NCBI RefSeq assembly: GCF_024207115.1
Contig: NZ_CP100128.1
Coordinates: forward strand, 4,278,001 to 4,342,000
Length of the DNA stretch: 64,000 bases
Reading direction: 5' to 3'
Origin: Chromobacterium sp. IIBBL 290-4
GTDB lineage: Bacteria > Pseudomonadota > Gammaproteobacteria > Burkholderiales > Chromobacteriaceae
Shown: in pieces, positions 18,091 to 26,473 of the stretch
Layout of the letters: each line of letters opens with the position of its first letter
Position numbering within the stretch: position 1 is the first letter of the stretch
Notes under the pieces: generated by a model
Databases searched by the model: none
The model's input: only the letters and a program-made list of their open reading frames with translations
Told to the model about the DNA's origin: nothing
Translations under genes and position numbers: made by a program

Positions 18091-19035
18091 TCAGGTCCTG
18101 GCCACTTGCTGCGCCAAACTGGCCGCCACATCCACCAGCTTGCGCGCGTAGCGCGGGTCAGTTGCATAACCGCCGCTCTGCAACCCTTGGGCGAAACCAT
18201 ACATGTTCTGCCCTTGGTTCAGAACGTTCTTGTAACGAGGAGAGGATTTGAGCACCTTGGCATAGTCGGCAAACGCTTCCGCGTATGATCCATATGAGCG
18301 GAATGTCTCCTGCCTTTTCTGCGCCACGCCGCCCACATATTCAGTGGTCATCACCGTCGTGGTTTTACCCTGCCAATCGCCGCCAGCCTTGATGCCGAAT
18401 AAGTTATGGCTATCCGATCCATCCGGATTGCGGATGGCGCGCTTGCCCCAACCGCTCTCCAGGGCCGCGTGCGCCACGACGCACTCCGGCGCCACCCCCA
18501 ACTGCTGAGCGGCGGTGCGGGCATGCGGCAACAAATTGCCGGCAAAGCTTTTACCTCCGCCAAGCAGCGAAGACTCCGCCCCGACCGCCCCAGATGTCGG
18601 CTGGCCGGCGCCGTAGGCCTGCAAAGCTTTCGCCCCATTGGGATGAACCATCAATGCAGGACCATGCGACGCCAAGCCGACGCCTCCGCCCGCCCCATCT
18701 GCGGCAAAGCCGGATTGCTTGGCGATCTGGCGATAAATCATATCACCCAAACCCATGCCGCCCCGCGCGCACATGCCTTGGATCATCTGCTGGTCCGACA
18801 TGCTCTGAAAGGTGTCCATGCTATTGGACTCCTCGCTCTCATCGAACTTGGTCGCCCGCATGGACTTCAGCATGGTGTTCATCAACAGGGCCTCAAACTG
18901 CGACGCGACCTCGCGCGCGGCAGCCTTGGGATCGCCACTCGCCTTGGCTTTCAGCTTTTGCGTATTGACTGGATCGATCGCCAGCTGACGGCTAAGCGCG
19001 TCGGCCGGCAGCAGGCCCTGAAATTTCGCGGTCAT
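18091..19035 (-). CDS. flgJ: rod cap protein FlgJ with peptidoglycan hydrolase domain
   Basis: 314 residues in two parts. The N-terminal rod-capping domain (about 30-110) has AAREVASQFEALLMNTMLKSMR; the C-terminal glucosaminidase-type domain (about 160-310) has AHAALESGWGKRAIRN, with the probable catalytic glutamate, and HNLFGIKAG. The enzyme opens a gap in peptidoglycan for the growing rod while the cap directs rod assembly. The dual-domain form is the beta/gammaproteobacterial type. It starts 42 bases after flgI. Confidence 0.95.
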   Translation of the reverse strand: MTAKFQGLLPADALSRQLAIDPVNTQKLKAKASGDPKAAAREVASQFEALLMNTMLKSMRATKFDESEESNSMDTFQSMSDQQMIQGMCARGGMGLGDMIYRQIAKQSGFAADGAGGGVGLASHGPALMVHPNGAKALQAYGAGQPTSGAVGAESSLLGGGKSFAGNLLPHARTAAQQLGVAPECVVAHAALESGWGKRAIRNPDGSDSHNLFGIKAGGDWQGKTTTVMTTEYVGGVAQKRQETFRSYGSYAEAFADYAKVLKSSPRYKNVLNQGQNMYGFAQGLQSGGYATDPRYARKLVDVAASLAQQVART

Positions 19036-19077
19036 TTCCTAACTCCTCGACCCATCACCAGCAAAAATCGTGCCATG

Positions 19078-20175
19078 TTAGATGATCTGCAAATCTGCCT
19101 TGAGCGAACCCGCGGATTTCATGGCCTGCAAGATGGAAATCAGGTCTTGGGGCGTCGCGCCCAAGGCATTCAGCGCATTGACCACCTGGGATAGATTGGC
19201 GCCGCCTTTGAGGCCCACCACCTTGCCGCTAGTGCTGTTGATGGTGATGTCGGCTTGATTGGTCACCGTCGTCTTGCCTCCCGACAAGGCATTCGGCTGG
19301 CTGACTTGCGGTGTGTTGTTGATGGTTACCGACAGATTGCCGTGCGACACCGCGCAGGAGCCCAGCGTCACCGCCTGATTCATCACAATGGACCCGGTGC
19401 GGGCATTAATGATCACCAGAGGGGAAACATCTGCCGGATCGACGGCAATATTTTCCATCCGGGACAAAAACTGCACGCGCTGATTGCTATCAAACGGCGC
19501 TCTAACCTCAATCAAACGACCATCCACCGCGCGCGCCGTATCCGGGCCAAAAGTCTTGTTGATCGCCTGAACCGCTCGATTGGCCGTGGTGAAGTCCGCC
19601 TCCTGCAACTCCAGATGGATGAATTCTCCATCGCCCAAGGCCGTTTGGACCTCGCGCTCAACCGTCGCGCCCGCTGGAATGCGCCCCACGCTGAGCTGAT
19701 TGATCTGAGTAGAACTCCCGCCCGCGGAGGCGCCGGCGCCGCCGACCACCACATTACCCTGCGCCATGGCGTAAATCTGACCATCCGCGCCCTTCAGCGG
19801 CGACATCAGCAAAGTGCCGCCGCGCAGGCTCTTGGCGTCGCCTATCGACGAAACCGTGACATCCACCATCTGCCCGCGCTTGGCGAAAGGCGGGAGCGTG
19901 GACGTCAAGGTGACTGCGGCCACATTCTTGGGATCGATCTTGGTTCCCGGCGGAACTTGCACACCCAGCTGGTTCAGCATATTGATCATCGCCTGCCCGG
20001 TGAACGGCGACGAGGTCACCTTGTCGCCGCTGCCGTCCAAGCCCACCACCAAGCCGTAACCGATCAGCTGATTGGGACGAACCCCGCCGATATTGGCCAG
20101 ATCCTTCAAGCGCTGCGCCGACCAGGCCGGCAAAGCGGCCAGCACCAAGCTGGCCATTACAATCCATTTTTTCAT
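19078..20175 (-). CDS. flgI: flagellar P-ring protein FlgI
   Basis: 365 residues with a Sec signal peptide (MKKWIVMASLVLAALPAWSA, cleavage likely after Ser19). The mature protein begins QRLKDLANIGGVRPNQLIGY, followed by GLVVGLDGSGDKV and TLTSTLPPFAKRGQ, all signature blocks of FlgI. It forms the P ring in the peptidoglycan layer around the rod. The chaperone gene flgA is not in the window. It is 18 bases downstream of flgH. Confidence 0.97.
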   Translation of the reverse strand: MKKWIVMASLVLAALPAWSAQRLKDLANIGGVRPNQLIGYGLVVGLDGSGDKVTSSPFTGQAMINMLNQLGVQVPPGTKIDPKNVAAVTLTSTLPPFAKRGQMVDVTVSSIGDAKSLRGGTLLMSPLKGADGQIYAMAQGNVVVGGAGASAGGSSTQINQLSVGRIPAGATVEREVQTALGDGEFIHLELQEADFTTANRAVQAINKTFGPDTARAVDGRLIEVRAPFDSNQRVQFLSRMENIAVDPADVSPLVIINARTGSIVMNQAVTLGSCAVSHGNLSVTINNTPQVSQPNALSGGKTTVTNQADITINSTSGKVVGLKGGANLSQVVNALNALGATPQDLISILQAMKSAGSLKADLQII

Positions 20176-20193
20176 GCTACGTCCTCGCCGCCG

Positions 20194-20877
20194 TCAAATC
20201 GGCATCAGCGACATAAAGAAACGAGACAACCAGCCGGGCTCGTTATACAGGCGATTATTGCCCTTGGTTTGCTGCTCGATGCGCGCATCCGAGAGCTTGA
20301 GCGAAGAAACGGTGCGATCAGACCCGATATCGCGCGGATTCAGCACGCCGGAAAGCCGGATAGACTCGGTATCGCTGTTGATGCGCACCTGCTTCTCTCC
20401 GCTCACCACCAGATTGCCGTTAGCCAGCACATCAATCACCGTCACGGTAATGGAGCTGATAAAGGTGGTGGCGACCTGGCTATTGCCTTTGCCGGTATTG
20501 TTAGCCGAGCCGTTCGCATTGTAATTGGTGCCGCCCAAACCGCTGGCCAAGCCGCCCGGAAGGAAGGGCAACTGCAAACCCGCCGTGATGTTGGAGGTCT
20601 GCGAGGAGGAGCGGGTATTGGTGGTCTGCTCGGACTGCGAAGTGGAAGAGTTTTCCTGGATGGTGATTTGCACGGTATCCCCCACCTGCACCGGCATCGC
20701 ATCCTGGAACATCGGCCGATAGCTGGCAGCCTGGAAAATCGCCCCGTTAGCCGGCAAGGCGACCGGGCGCGGCTGCGGGCGGGCCGTTGTGGGCGTCTGC
20801 ACCAGCGGAGGCTCCTGCACGGCGCAACCGCCCAACAGCGCCAACGCCGACACCGCGACCACCAGATTCGTTTTCAT
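20194..20877 (-). CDS. flgH: flagellar L-ring lipoprotein FlgH
   Basis: 227 residues from the ATG at 20877 (MKTNLVVAVSALALLGGCAV), chosen because GAGGAGGG lies just upstream; an in-frame ATG 24 bases earlier would precede that ribosome site. The lipobox LGGC puts the lipidated cysteine at residue 18. Later blocks AIFQAASYRPMFQDAMPVQVGD and GDTVQITIQENSSTS, and a C-terminal VSGEKQVRINSDTESIRLSG, are FlgH signatures. It builds the L ring in the outer membrane. Confidence 0.95.
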   Translation of the reverse strand: MKTNLVVAVSALALLGGCAVQEPPLVQTPTTARPQPRPVALPANGAIFQAASYRPMFQDAMPVQVGDTVQITIQENSSTSQSEQTTNTRSSSQTSNITAGLQLPFLPGGLASGLGGTNYNANGSANNTGKGNSQVATTFISSITVTVIDVLANGNLVVSGEKQVRINSDTESIRLSGVLNPRDIGSDRTVSSLKLSDARIEQQTKGNNRLYNEPGWLSRFFMSLMPI

Positions 20878-20917
20878 ACGCCCTCCTCGTCGAGCCGCCA
20901 TCTTGGCGACCCGCTCA

Positions 20918-21700
20918 TTACATATTGCTCAACTTCTGCAGCATCTGATCGGCTGTCGTCACCGCCCTGGAGTTCATCTCGAAAGAACGCTGAGCCGTGA
21001 TCATATTGACAAGCTCTTCCGTCACATTCACGTTGGAAGATTCCAGAAAACCCGATTGTATGGACCCGCGATCATCCGTCTGCGGATTGCCATCCTGAGG
21101 ATCGCCGGAGGCTGCCGTTTGCAAGTACAGATTGCTGCCGACGCTTTGCAAACCTTGCGGATTGATGAAGGTCGTCAACAAAATCGTTCCCGCCGTCTGG
21201 GGCGCGGGATTGCCCGACAAGGTGTACTGCACTACGCCGGCAGCGGAAACCGTGATCTGCTGCGCCGTCGTGGGGATATTGATGTTCGGATTCAGCGGCA
21301 AGCCATCCGGATTGACGACATTGCCGTTCGAATCTCTTTGAAACTGGCCATTGCGAGAATAGGCCGTGGTGCCATCCGCCTGCAGCAAGCGGAAAAAACC
21401 ATCGCCTTGGATCTGCAGATCCAAGGGCTGCGTTGTCTGTTGGGCAGGTCCTTGCGTGAAGATGCGGCTTGACGCCACCGCCGCCGCGCCAGTCCCCACC
21501 TGCAGACCGGTGGGGTTGGTATTGCCATTGGCCAATTGCCCGCCCGGCTGGCGCAATGTCTGATAATACAAATCCTCAAACACGCCGCGATTCTTCTTGA
21601 AACCTATCGTGTTTACGTTGGCCAAGTTGTTGGACACCACATCCAGCTGAAACTGGCTGGCATCCATGCCCGTCTTGGCGATATACAGTGCGCGCATCAT
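20918..21700 (-). CDS. flgG: flagellar distal rod protein FlgG
   Basis: 260 residues, the standard length. N-terminus MMRALYIAKTGMDASQFQLD followed by VVSNNLANVNTIGFKKNRG and the FlgG-specific YYQTLRQPG; C-terminus NVNVTEELVNMITAQRSFEMNSRAV. It assembles the distal rod. It starts 34 bases after the flgF stop and ends 40 bases before flgH. Confidence 0.96.
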   Translation of the reverse strand: MMRALYIAKTGMDASQFQLDVVSNNLANVNTIGFKKNRGVFEDLYYQTLRQPGGQLANGNTNPTGLQVGTGAAAVASSRIFTQGPAQQTTQPLDLQIQGDGFFRLLQADGTTAYSRNGQFQRDSNGNVVNPDGLPLNPNINIPTTAQQITVSAAGVVQYTLSGNPAPQTAGTILLTTFINPQGLQSVGSNLYLQTAASGDPQDGNPQTDDRGSIQSGFLESSNVNVTEELVNMITAQRSFEMNSRAVTTADQMLQKLSNM

Positions 21701-21734
21701 AGCGAGTTACCTTTTTATTTTTTCAGCGACGCCA

Positions 21735-22475
21735 TCAACTCATGGACAGCAATTGCGCAGCCTGTTGATCGTTTTGCTGCGTGGTCTGCATCATTTTGAT
21801 ATTCAATTCATACTGCCGGCCGTGGGAAATCATTTGCACCAGCGACTCCACCGAATTGACATTGGACGACTCCAGCGTCTCCGGGACCAACTTGACATCG
21901 GCGCTAGCCGGCAGCGTACCGCCCGCATTGGGATGAAACAAGCGATCTTCACCCTTGTAAACATCTTTGGGCCCCGGATTCACCATCTTGATCTGCCCCA
22001 CCAGCTGCGGGGTGCGATTGTTGCCGCTTTGCGGGATGGCCAAGACCGAGCCATCCGCGCCTAATTGCACTTGCGATCCTACCGGCACGGTAATGGGACC
22101 GCCATCGCCCAAAATCGTCAACCCGCCCTGGGTTTTCATCAGGCCGTTAGGGTCCAGCACAAAGCCGCCGTCCCGAGTGTAAGCCTCTTGGCCATCCGGC
22201 CCTTGAACCGCAAAAAAACCCGGTGAGCCCAAGGCGAAATCAGAAGGGTTGCCAGTATGCTGCAAACTGCCCTGGCTGGCATCGAAACCAATAGTGTTGT
22301 CGACAACATAGGTACGCGTAGGCGCGCCATCGCCCACCACGGGCAAAGCGCGATAGGCCGCCAAGTCCGCCTTGAAACCATTGGTATTGACGTTGGCCAA
22401 GTTATTGGCGGTGGTGGCTTGCTGCCACATTTCATGCTTGGCGCCTGTCATCGCCAAAAACAGCACTCGATCCAT
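21735..22475 (-). CDS. flgF: flagellar proximal rod protein FlgF
   Basis: 246 residues. The N-terminus MDRVLFLAMTGAKHEMWQQA with NNLANVNTNGFKADLAAYRAL and the C-terminus SSNVNSVESLVQMISHGRQYELNIKMM are typical for FlgF rather than FlgG (no YYQTL motif). It is part of the proximal rod. It lies 20 bases behind flgE. Confidence 0.95.
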   Translation of the reverse strand: MDRVLFLAMTGAKHEMWQQATTANNLANVNTNGFKADLAAYRALPVVGDGAPTRTYVVDNTIGFDASQGSLQHTGNPSDFALGSPGFFAVQGPDGQEAYTRDGGFVLDPNGLMKTQGGLTILGDGGPITVPVGSQVQLGADGSVLAIPQSGNNRTPQLVGQIKMVNPGPKDVYKGEDRLFHPNAGGTLPASADVKLVPETLESSNVNSVESLVQMISHGRQYELNIKMMQTTQQNDQQAAQLLSMS

Positions 22476-22495
22476 AGCTCAGCTCGACCTCAGCG

Positions 22496-23761
22496 TTAGA
22501 TGTTCAACAAGGTCTGGATCAAGGTATCCTGGGTCTTGATCGTTTGCGCATTGGCCTGGTAATAGCGCTGGGCGGTAATCATATTAACCAGCTCATTGGT
22601 CAAATTGACATTCGAATCTTCAACCGATCCTGAAATCAAATTGCCGGAATTTCCCGCGCCAGGCTGATTAATGGTTGGGGTGCCGGAATTACCGCTCTGC
22701 TGCCATTGATTGCCGCCAAGATTCAACATGCCTTGCGGATTGACAAACGTCGCCAAAGCCACCTGCCCCAGGGTTTTGGTTTGGCTATTGGAAAAGCTGG
22801 CCTGCACCACGCCGCTGCTAGTGATCGTCACCCCGGTCAAGGTGCCCGGCGCTGCGCCATTCTGCACAATAGGACCATTGCTGCCAGGGCTGGACATCGC
22901 AATCTGAGTCGAACCGGTAAGACTCAGCGCAATCGTCTCAGGCGCAGCCGAGCCATTGGTCGGCGAAAAGGAAACACTGATATTTGCCGGCGTCGTGCCG
23001 GTGATCTGGCCGCTGGTATTGAACTGCATGGTAAAAGTTGAATTACCGCCGCCGCCATTGCCGCCTCCGGCAACAGTTGCCGGCTGGCCATCGACATACG
23101 GCACGCCCGTCCAGGTATTGCCATTCGCGCTGGTAGTAGTGAGCGAATAATATACCGTCATCTGATGGGAGTTGCCCAAGGTGTCATAAACCGTGGTCGT
23201 GGCTGGATAGTTATATGTGCTCGGATTGGTCGGACTTACCGGAGAGACAGTCGGCGTAGTGGAGTTGGAGTTCAACTGCACCGGCCATGTCATTTGCGTG
23301 GTTGCCTGCGGAGCGATCGAAGTATTGGTGATTTGCAGGTTCTGCAGCGGCCCAACCTGCGGGCTGCCCGCCGCATTCACGCCATAGCCTTGAACAAAAG
23401 CCCCGGAATTATTTACCAGGTAACCCTGACTGTTCACCTGGAACTGGCCATCGCGCGAGTAGGTCTGGGTGCCGCTTGGTTGCTTCATCACAAAGAAGCC
23501 GCTGCCGCCAATGGCGACATCCAGGCTTCGGCCAGTGTTTTCAGTATTGCCGGACTGCATATTTGCCGTTACCGCCAACACGGAAACGCCATTGCCTGGC
23601 GAATTGGCGGCATTGCCGAAAATGCTTTGGCCATACAGATCGCCGAATTCCGTACGGGAGCTTTTAAAGCCTACCGTATTGGCGTTGGCCACATTGTTGC
23701 CGATTGAATCCAGCTGCGTCGATGCCGCATTAATGCCGCTCAAACCCTGTTCAAAGCCCAT
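22496..23761 (-). CDS. flgE: flagellar hook protein FlgE
   Basis: 421 residues. N-terminus MGFEQGLSGINAASTQLDSI with GNNVANANTVGFKSSRTEFGD; the D1 region includes GFFVMKQPSGTQTYSRDGQF; the C-terminus is DSNVNLTNELVNMITAQRYYQANAQTIKTQD. It is the hook subunit. The middle is rich in Thr, Ser, Asn and Gly, with NGGGGN, as in variable hook domains. It follows flgD after 36 bases. Confidence 0.96.
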   Translation of the reverse strand: MGFEQGLSGINAASTQLDSIGNNVANANTVGFKSSRTEFGDLYGQSIFGNAANSPGNGVSVLAVTANMQSGNTENTGRSLDVAIGGSGFFVMKQPSGTQTYSRDGQFQVNSQGYLVNNSGAFVQGYGVNAAGSPQVGPLQNLQITNTSIAPQATTQMTWPVQLNSNSTTPTVSPVSPTNPSTYNYPATTTVYDTLGNSHQMTVYYSLTTTSANGNTWTGVPYVDGQPATVAGGGNGGGGNSTFTMQFNTSGQITGTTPANISVSFSPTNGSAAPETIALSLTGSTQIAMSSPGSNGPIVQNGAAPGTLTGVTITSSGVVQASFSNSQTKTLGQVALATFVNPQGMLNLGGNQWQQSGNSGTPTINQPGAGNSGNLISGSVEDSNVNLTNELVNMITAQRYYQANAQTIKTQDTLIQTLLNI

Positions 23762-23797
23762 CTCACCACTCCTTCATTCAAACCGAGCAAGCATCCA

Positions 23798-24514
23798 TCA
23801 AGACATCTGAGCCACGGCCGACAACGGCACAGTCTGATTCCCAGACAATACCAACATCGGCGTGCCGCTAGACCAGGTTACAGCCTGGACTTGCTGATTG
23901 TTATAAGCCGTCGCCGTCGTGGTTCCGCCTGAGCTAGCCTGGGCCACCTGTACCTGGAAGGTGTATTGACCAGCTGGCAGCGCGTTGCCCTTGCCATCCG
24001 TGCCATCCCACTTGAAAGTGTTCATGCCCGCGCTAGGATTGGAAACGCTCATCGTATCCACCACCGTGCCGTTCTTATTCACGATATTGACCTGATAAGC
24101 CGAAGCCGGGCCATTCAACATCACACCCGCCTGCACCGTCTGCCCCGCCGCCGGCGTGTTCAGCGTATTCCCCGCCACCAGAACCTGCCCGCCTATCATG
24201 CCCGCGGCCATCATCGATTGCGAAGCATTCTGCGACGACACCAGCTGCTGCATGGTTTGGTTCAGCGTTTGCAAACCAGACACTTGACTGATCTGAGCCA
24301 TCTGGGTGGTCAACTGGGAGTTGTCCATCGGATTCAATGGATCCTGCGCATTCAACTGCGCCGTCAGCAACGTCAGAAAATTGTTTTGCAGGCTTTGCGC
24401 GCTGGTAGCGCTAGCCGTGTTACCTGAAGAGCCGCCATTGGCCGCCGTAATGGCCTGAGCCCCGGTGGCCAAAGTATTGTTCGCTACGCTGTAGGGATTA
24501 GTTGCCGAAGCCAT
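23798..24514 (-). CDS. flgD: hook assembly scaffold protein FlgD
   Basis: 238 residues. The N-terminal region has QNNFLTLLTAQLNAQDPLNP and MDNSQLTTQMAQISQVSGLQTLN, the FlgD cap signature; the C-terminal part has a FlgD Ig-like segment (FKWDGTDGKGNALPAGQYTFQVQV). It caps the growing hook and is later released. It lies 23 bases after flgC. Confidence 0.95.
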   Translation of the reverse strand: MASATNPYSVANNTLATGAQAITAANGGSSGNTASATSAQSLQNNFLTLLTAQLNAQDPLNPMDNSQLTTQMAQISQVSGLQTLNQTMQQLVSSQNASQSMMAAGMIGGQVLVAGNTLNTPAAGQTVQAGVMLNGPASAYQVNIVNKNGTVVDTMSVSNPSAGMNTFKWDGTDGKGNALPAGQYTFQVQVAQASSGGTTTATAYNNQQVQAVTWSSGTPMLVLSGNQTVPLSAVAQMS

Positions 24515-24537
24515 GGCGGCTCTCCATCATTTGCTGT

Positions 24538-24948
24538 TTACTGTCCCAACTGCAGAGTTTTCTGCAGCAGATTCTTGGCAGTGTTCATCATTTCAACGTT
24601 GTTCTGATACGCGCGGGAGGCGGCGATCATGTCCGCCATTTCCTCCACCACGTTGACGTTGGGCATGGTCACATAGCCTTTCTCATCCGCAAGCGGATTG
24701 CCAGGCTCATACTTCAAGCGCGGCGGGCTTTGATCCTCCACCACGGAGGTCACCCGCACGCCAGCCACATTAGGCTGCGCGTTATCGACCGGCGTCGCGG
24801 TGAACACCACATGGCGGCCTTTATACGGCTGACCTGTCGAACTGGTCGCGCTCTCCGCATTGGCGATATTGCTTGCCACCACATTGAGGCGCATGGACTG
24901 GGCGGACAGCGCCGAGCCGGAAATATTGAACAAATTAGACAAAGACAT
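24538..24948 (-). CDS. flgC: flagellar proximal rod protein FlgC
   Basis: 136 residues, typical for Flg[21 protein letters not shown] and [13 protein letters not shown] at the N-terminus; the C-terminus has [33 protein letters not shown]. It is a proximal rod subunit. Only 5 bases separate it from the flgB stop, so translation is probably coupled. Confidence 0.96.
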   Translation of the reverse strand: MSLSNLFNISGSALSAQSMRLNVVASNIANAESATSSTGQPYKGRHVVFTATPVDNAQPNVAGVRVTSVVEDQSPPRLKYEPGNPLADEKGYVTMPNVNVVEEMADMIAASRAYQNNVEMMNTAKNLLQKTLQLGQ

Positions 24949-24953
24949 TTAGT

Positions 24954-25367
24954 TTAACCCCCGCTGCCGCTGCCCTGAATCGCGGTGTTCAAACCGCTTA
25001 TTCGCTTAGTCAGAAAAGTCAGCGTGCTTTGATATTGCAAAGCATTGTCGGCAAAGGCGCCGCGTTCCACGTTCATATCCACCGTATTGCCGTCCAGGCT
25101 GGGCTGCACGGCGCTCCGATACATCAGCGGCACCGCCTCCGCGCCGCCTGCCTGGCTCGCAAGATGGTGTTCATCCGTCGTTGCCAGCTGCAAGCGGCCC
25201 TGTTTGTCCTGCTGAGCCTGCAAGGCTGCCTTGAAGTCGAAATCCACCGCCTTGTAGTAAGGCGTTTCCGCATTAGCGACATTGCTGCCGATCACCTCGG
25301 CGCGATAGGCCTGCAGATTCAGCGCGCGCTGCTGGAAATCGAAATAATGGGCAATCTTGTCTAACAT
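24954..25367 (-). CDS. flgB: flagellar proximal rod protein FlgB
   Basis: 137 residues from the ATG at 25367 (MLDKIAHYFDFQQRALNLQA). AAGGAG lies about 8 bases upstream, so the in-frame ATG 33 bases earlier is not used. NVANAETPYYKAVDFDFKAAL is the conserved rod-protein motif. It is the first gene of the flg operon; the sigma-54-type promoter at 25394-25409 would give a leader of about 16 nt. Confidence 0.95.
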   Translation of the reverse strand: MLDKIAHYFDFQQRALNLQAYRAEVIGSNVANAETPYYKAVDFDFKAALQAQQDKQGRLQLATTDEHHLASQAGGAEAVPLMYRSAVQPSLDGNTVDMNVERGAFADNALQYQSTLTFLTKRISGLNTAIQGSGSGG

Positions 25368-25393
25368 GAGCAATCTCCTTGCCTGGGTGATAA

Positions 25394-25409
25394 AGCACAA
25401 AGCGTGCCA
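25394..25409 (-). promoter_or_regulatory. flgB: sigma-54 promoter of the flgB operon
   Basis: On the minus strand TGGCACGCTTTGTGCT matches the consensus TGGCACG-N4-TTGCW at all but one informative position and has GG and GC separated by exactly 10 bases. It lies 27 bases before the flgB ATG. It implies control by a FleQ-type activator, which is not in the window. Confidence 0.75.
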
Positions 25410-25597
25410 CCCCTGAAAAACAGCTCAAATCCTTATTTTTAAAAGACCCCGCCTCTCGCGCCAAGGCCAGGACCGGCCCAAAGCGGCAAATCTTGCCGCC
25501 CCGGCTGATCAAGCGCAAGGCGCTTCCTGTCGTTGCGATGGCAAAACCTCGCCAAAAGCGTCAATAATACAAACAAGCGGAAAGCGGGAACCAGACC

Positions 25598-26395
25598 ATG
25601 CTGGAACTACCACAACTCCTGATCTCCTTGGCCGAACCCTCTTCGGTTCAAGCCCAGATCATCATCAAATCGCTGGAGGCGCTGGGCGCCACTCAAGTCC
25701 AGCAGCACGCCGCAGGCAATGACTTGCTTGAACACGCCCGGCAAAGACGCCCCGATCTCGTCATCAGCGCCTACTACCTGCCGGACATGACAGGCAGCGA
25801 GCTCGTTGAAGCGCTGAGGAACAGTAGCGACCTATACGATCTGCCCTTCATCCTGATCTCCAGCGAAACGCATCCCGAGCGGCTTGAGTCCATACGCCAA
25901 GCGGGAAGCCTGGCCATTCTACCTAAACCATTTAGCAATGACGAATTACAGATGGCTATGCAATCTGTAATGAATTTCATCAACTGCGACAGCTTGGGCG
26001 CCGAAGTGGACGAGGACATGGCCTTGATGAACGTGCTGATCGTCGACGACAGCAGCACCTCTCGCCACCACATCCGCCAAGTGCTTGAAAAACTTGGATT
26101 CGAGCATTTCTGCGAAGCAGCCAGCGCGGAAGCCGCCATCCCTTACCTTGAACAAGAGTCCTTCAAGCTGATCATCACCGATTACCATATGCCCAATATG
26201 AGCGGCCTGGACTTCGCCAAGCACGTCCGGGCCAGCGGGCTGCAAGAGGGCACACCCATTTTGATGATCACCAGCGACATGGAAAACATAGCGCCGGAGA
26301 TTCTGGAAGAAAGCGGCGTGGCCAGTTGCTGCAAGAAGCCATTCGACATGGAAGAGATGCGCGCGCTCATTCGTCAACTGCTTAACGAATACTGA
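25598..26395 (+). CDS. tandem-receiver response regulator with a degenerate first receiver
   Basis: 265 residues containing two CheY-like domains and no output domain. Domain 1 (about 6-128) lacks the acidic pair (ISLAEPSS) and has Ala58 in the place of the phosphorylated aspartate (LVISAYYLPDMTG), although the conserved lysine (LPKPF, Lys110) remains. Domain 2 (about 144-265) is complete: Asp150-Asp151, phospho-acceptor Asp195 in LIITDYHMPNMSG, Thr225-Ser226 and the KKP lysine. Only domain 2 should take phosphate, with domain 1 probably a protein-binding module. It is divergent from flgB, suggesting a chemotaxis or flagellar role. The ribosome site is weak. CheV is excluded since no CheW domain is present. 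Confidence 0.9.
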   Translation: MLELPQLLISLAEPSSVQAQIIIKSLEALGATQVQQHAAGNDLLEHARQRRPDLVISAYYLPDMTGSELVEALRNSSDLYDLPFILISSETHPERLESIRQAGSLAILPKPFSNDELQMAMQSVMNFINCDSLGAEVDEDMALMNVLIVDDSSTSRHHIRQVLEKLGFEHFCEAASAEAAIPYLEQESFKLIITDYHMPNMSGLDFAKHVRASGLQEGTPILMITSDMENIAPEILEESGVASCCKKPFDMEEMRALIRQLLNEY

Positions 26396-26473
26396 GCCGA
26401 TGCGCTGACTTGAACACAGGGAAAAGTCGCGTCAAAATCGCCCCTTCAAACGCCATGCAGCCATCCGACCATC

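Noticed and set aside
25500..25597. Second sigma-54 site for the response regulator (TGGCAAAACCTCGCC)
   Set aside because: GG and GC are 9 bases apart instead of 10 and the -12 half is poor.
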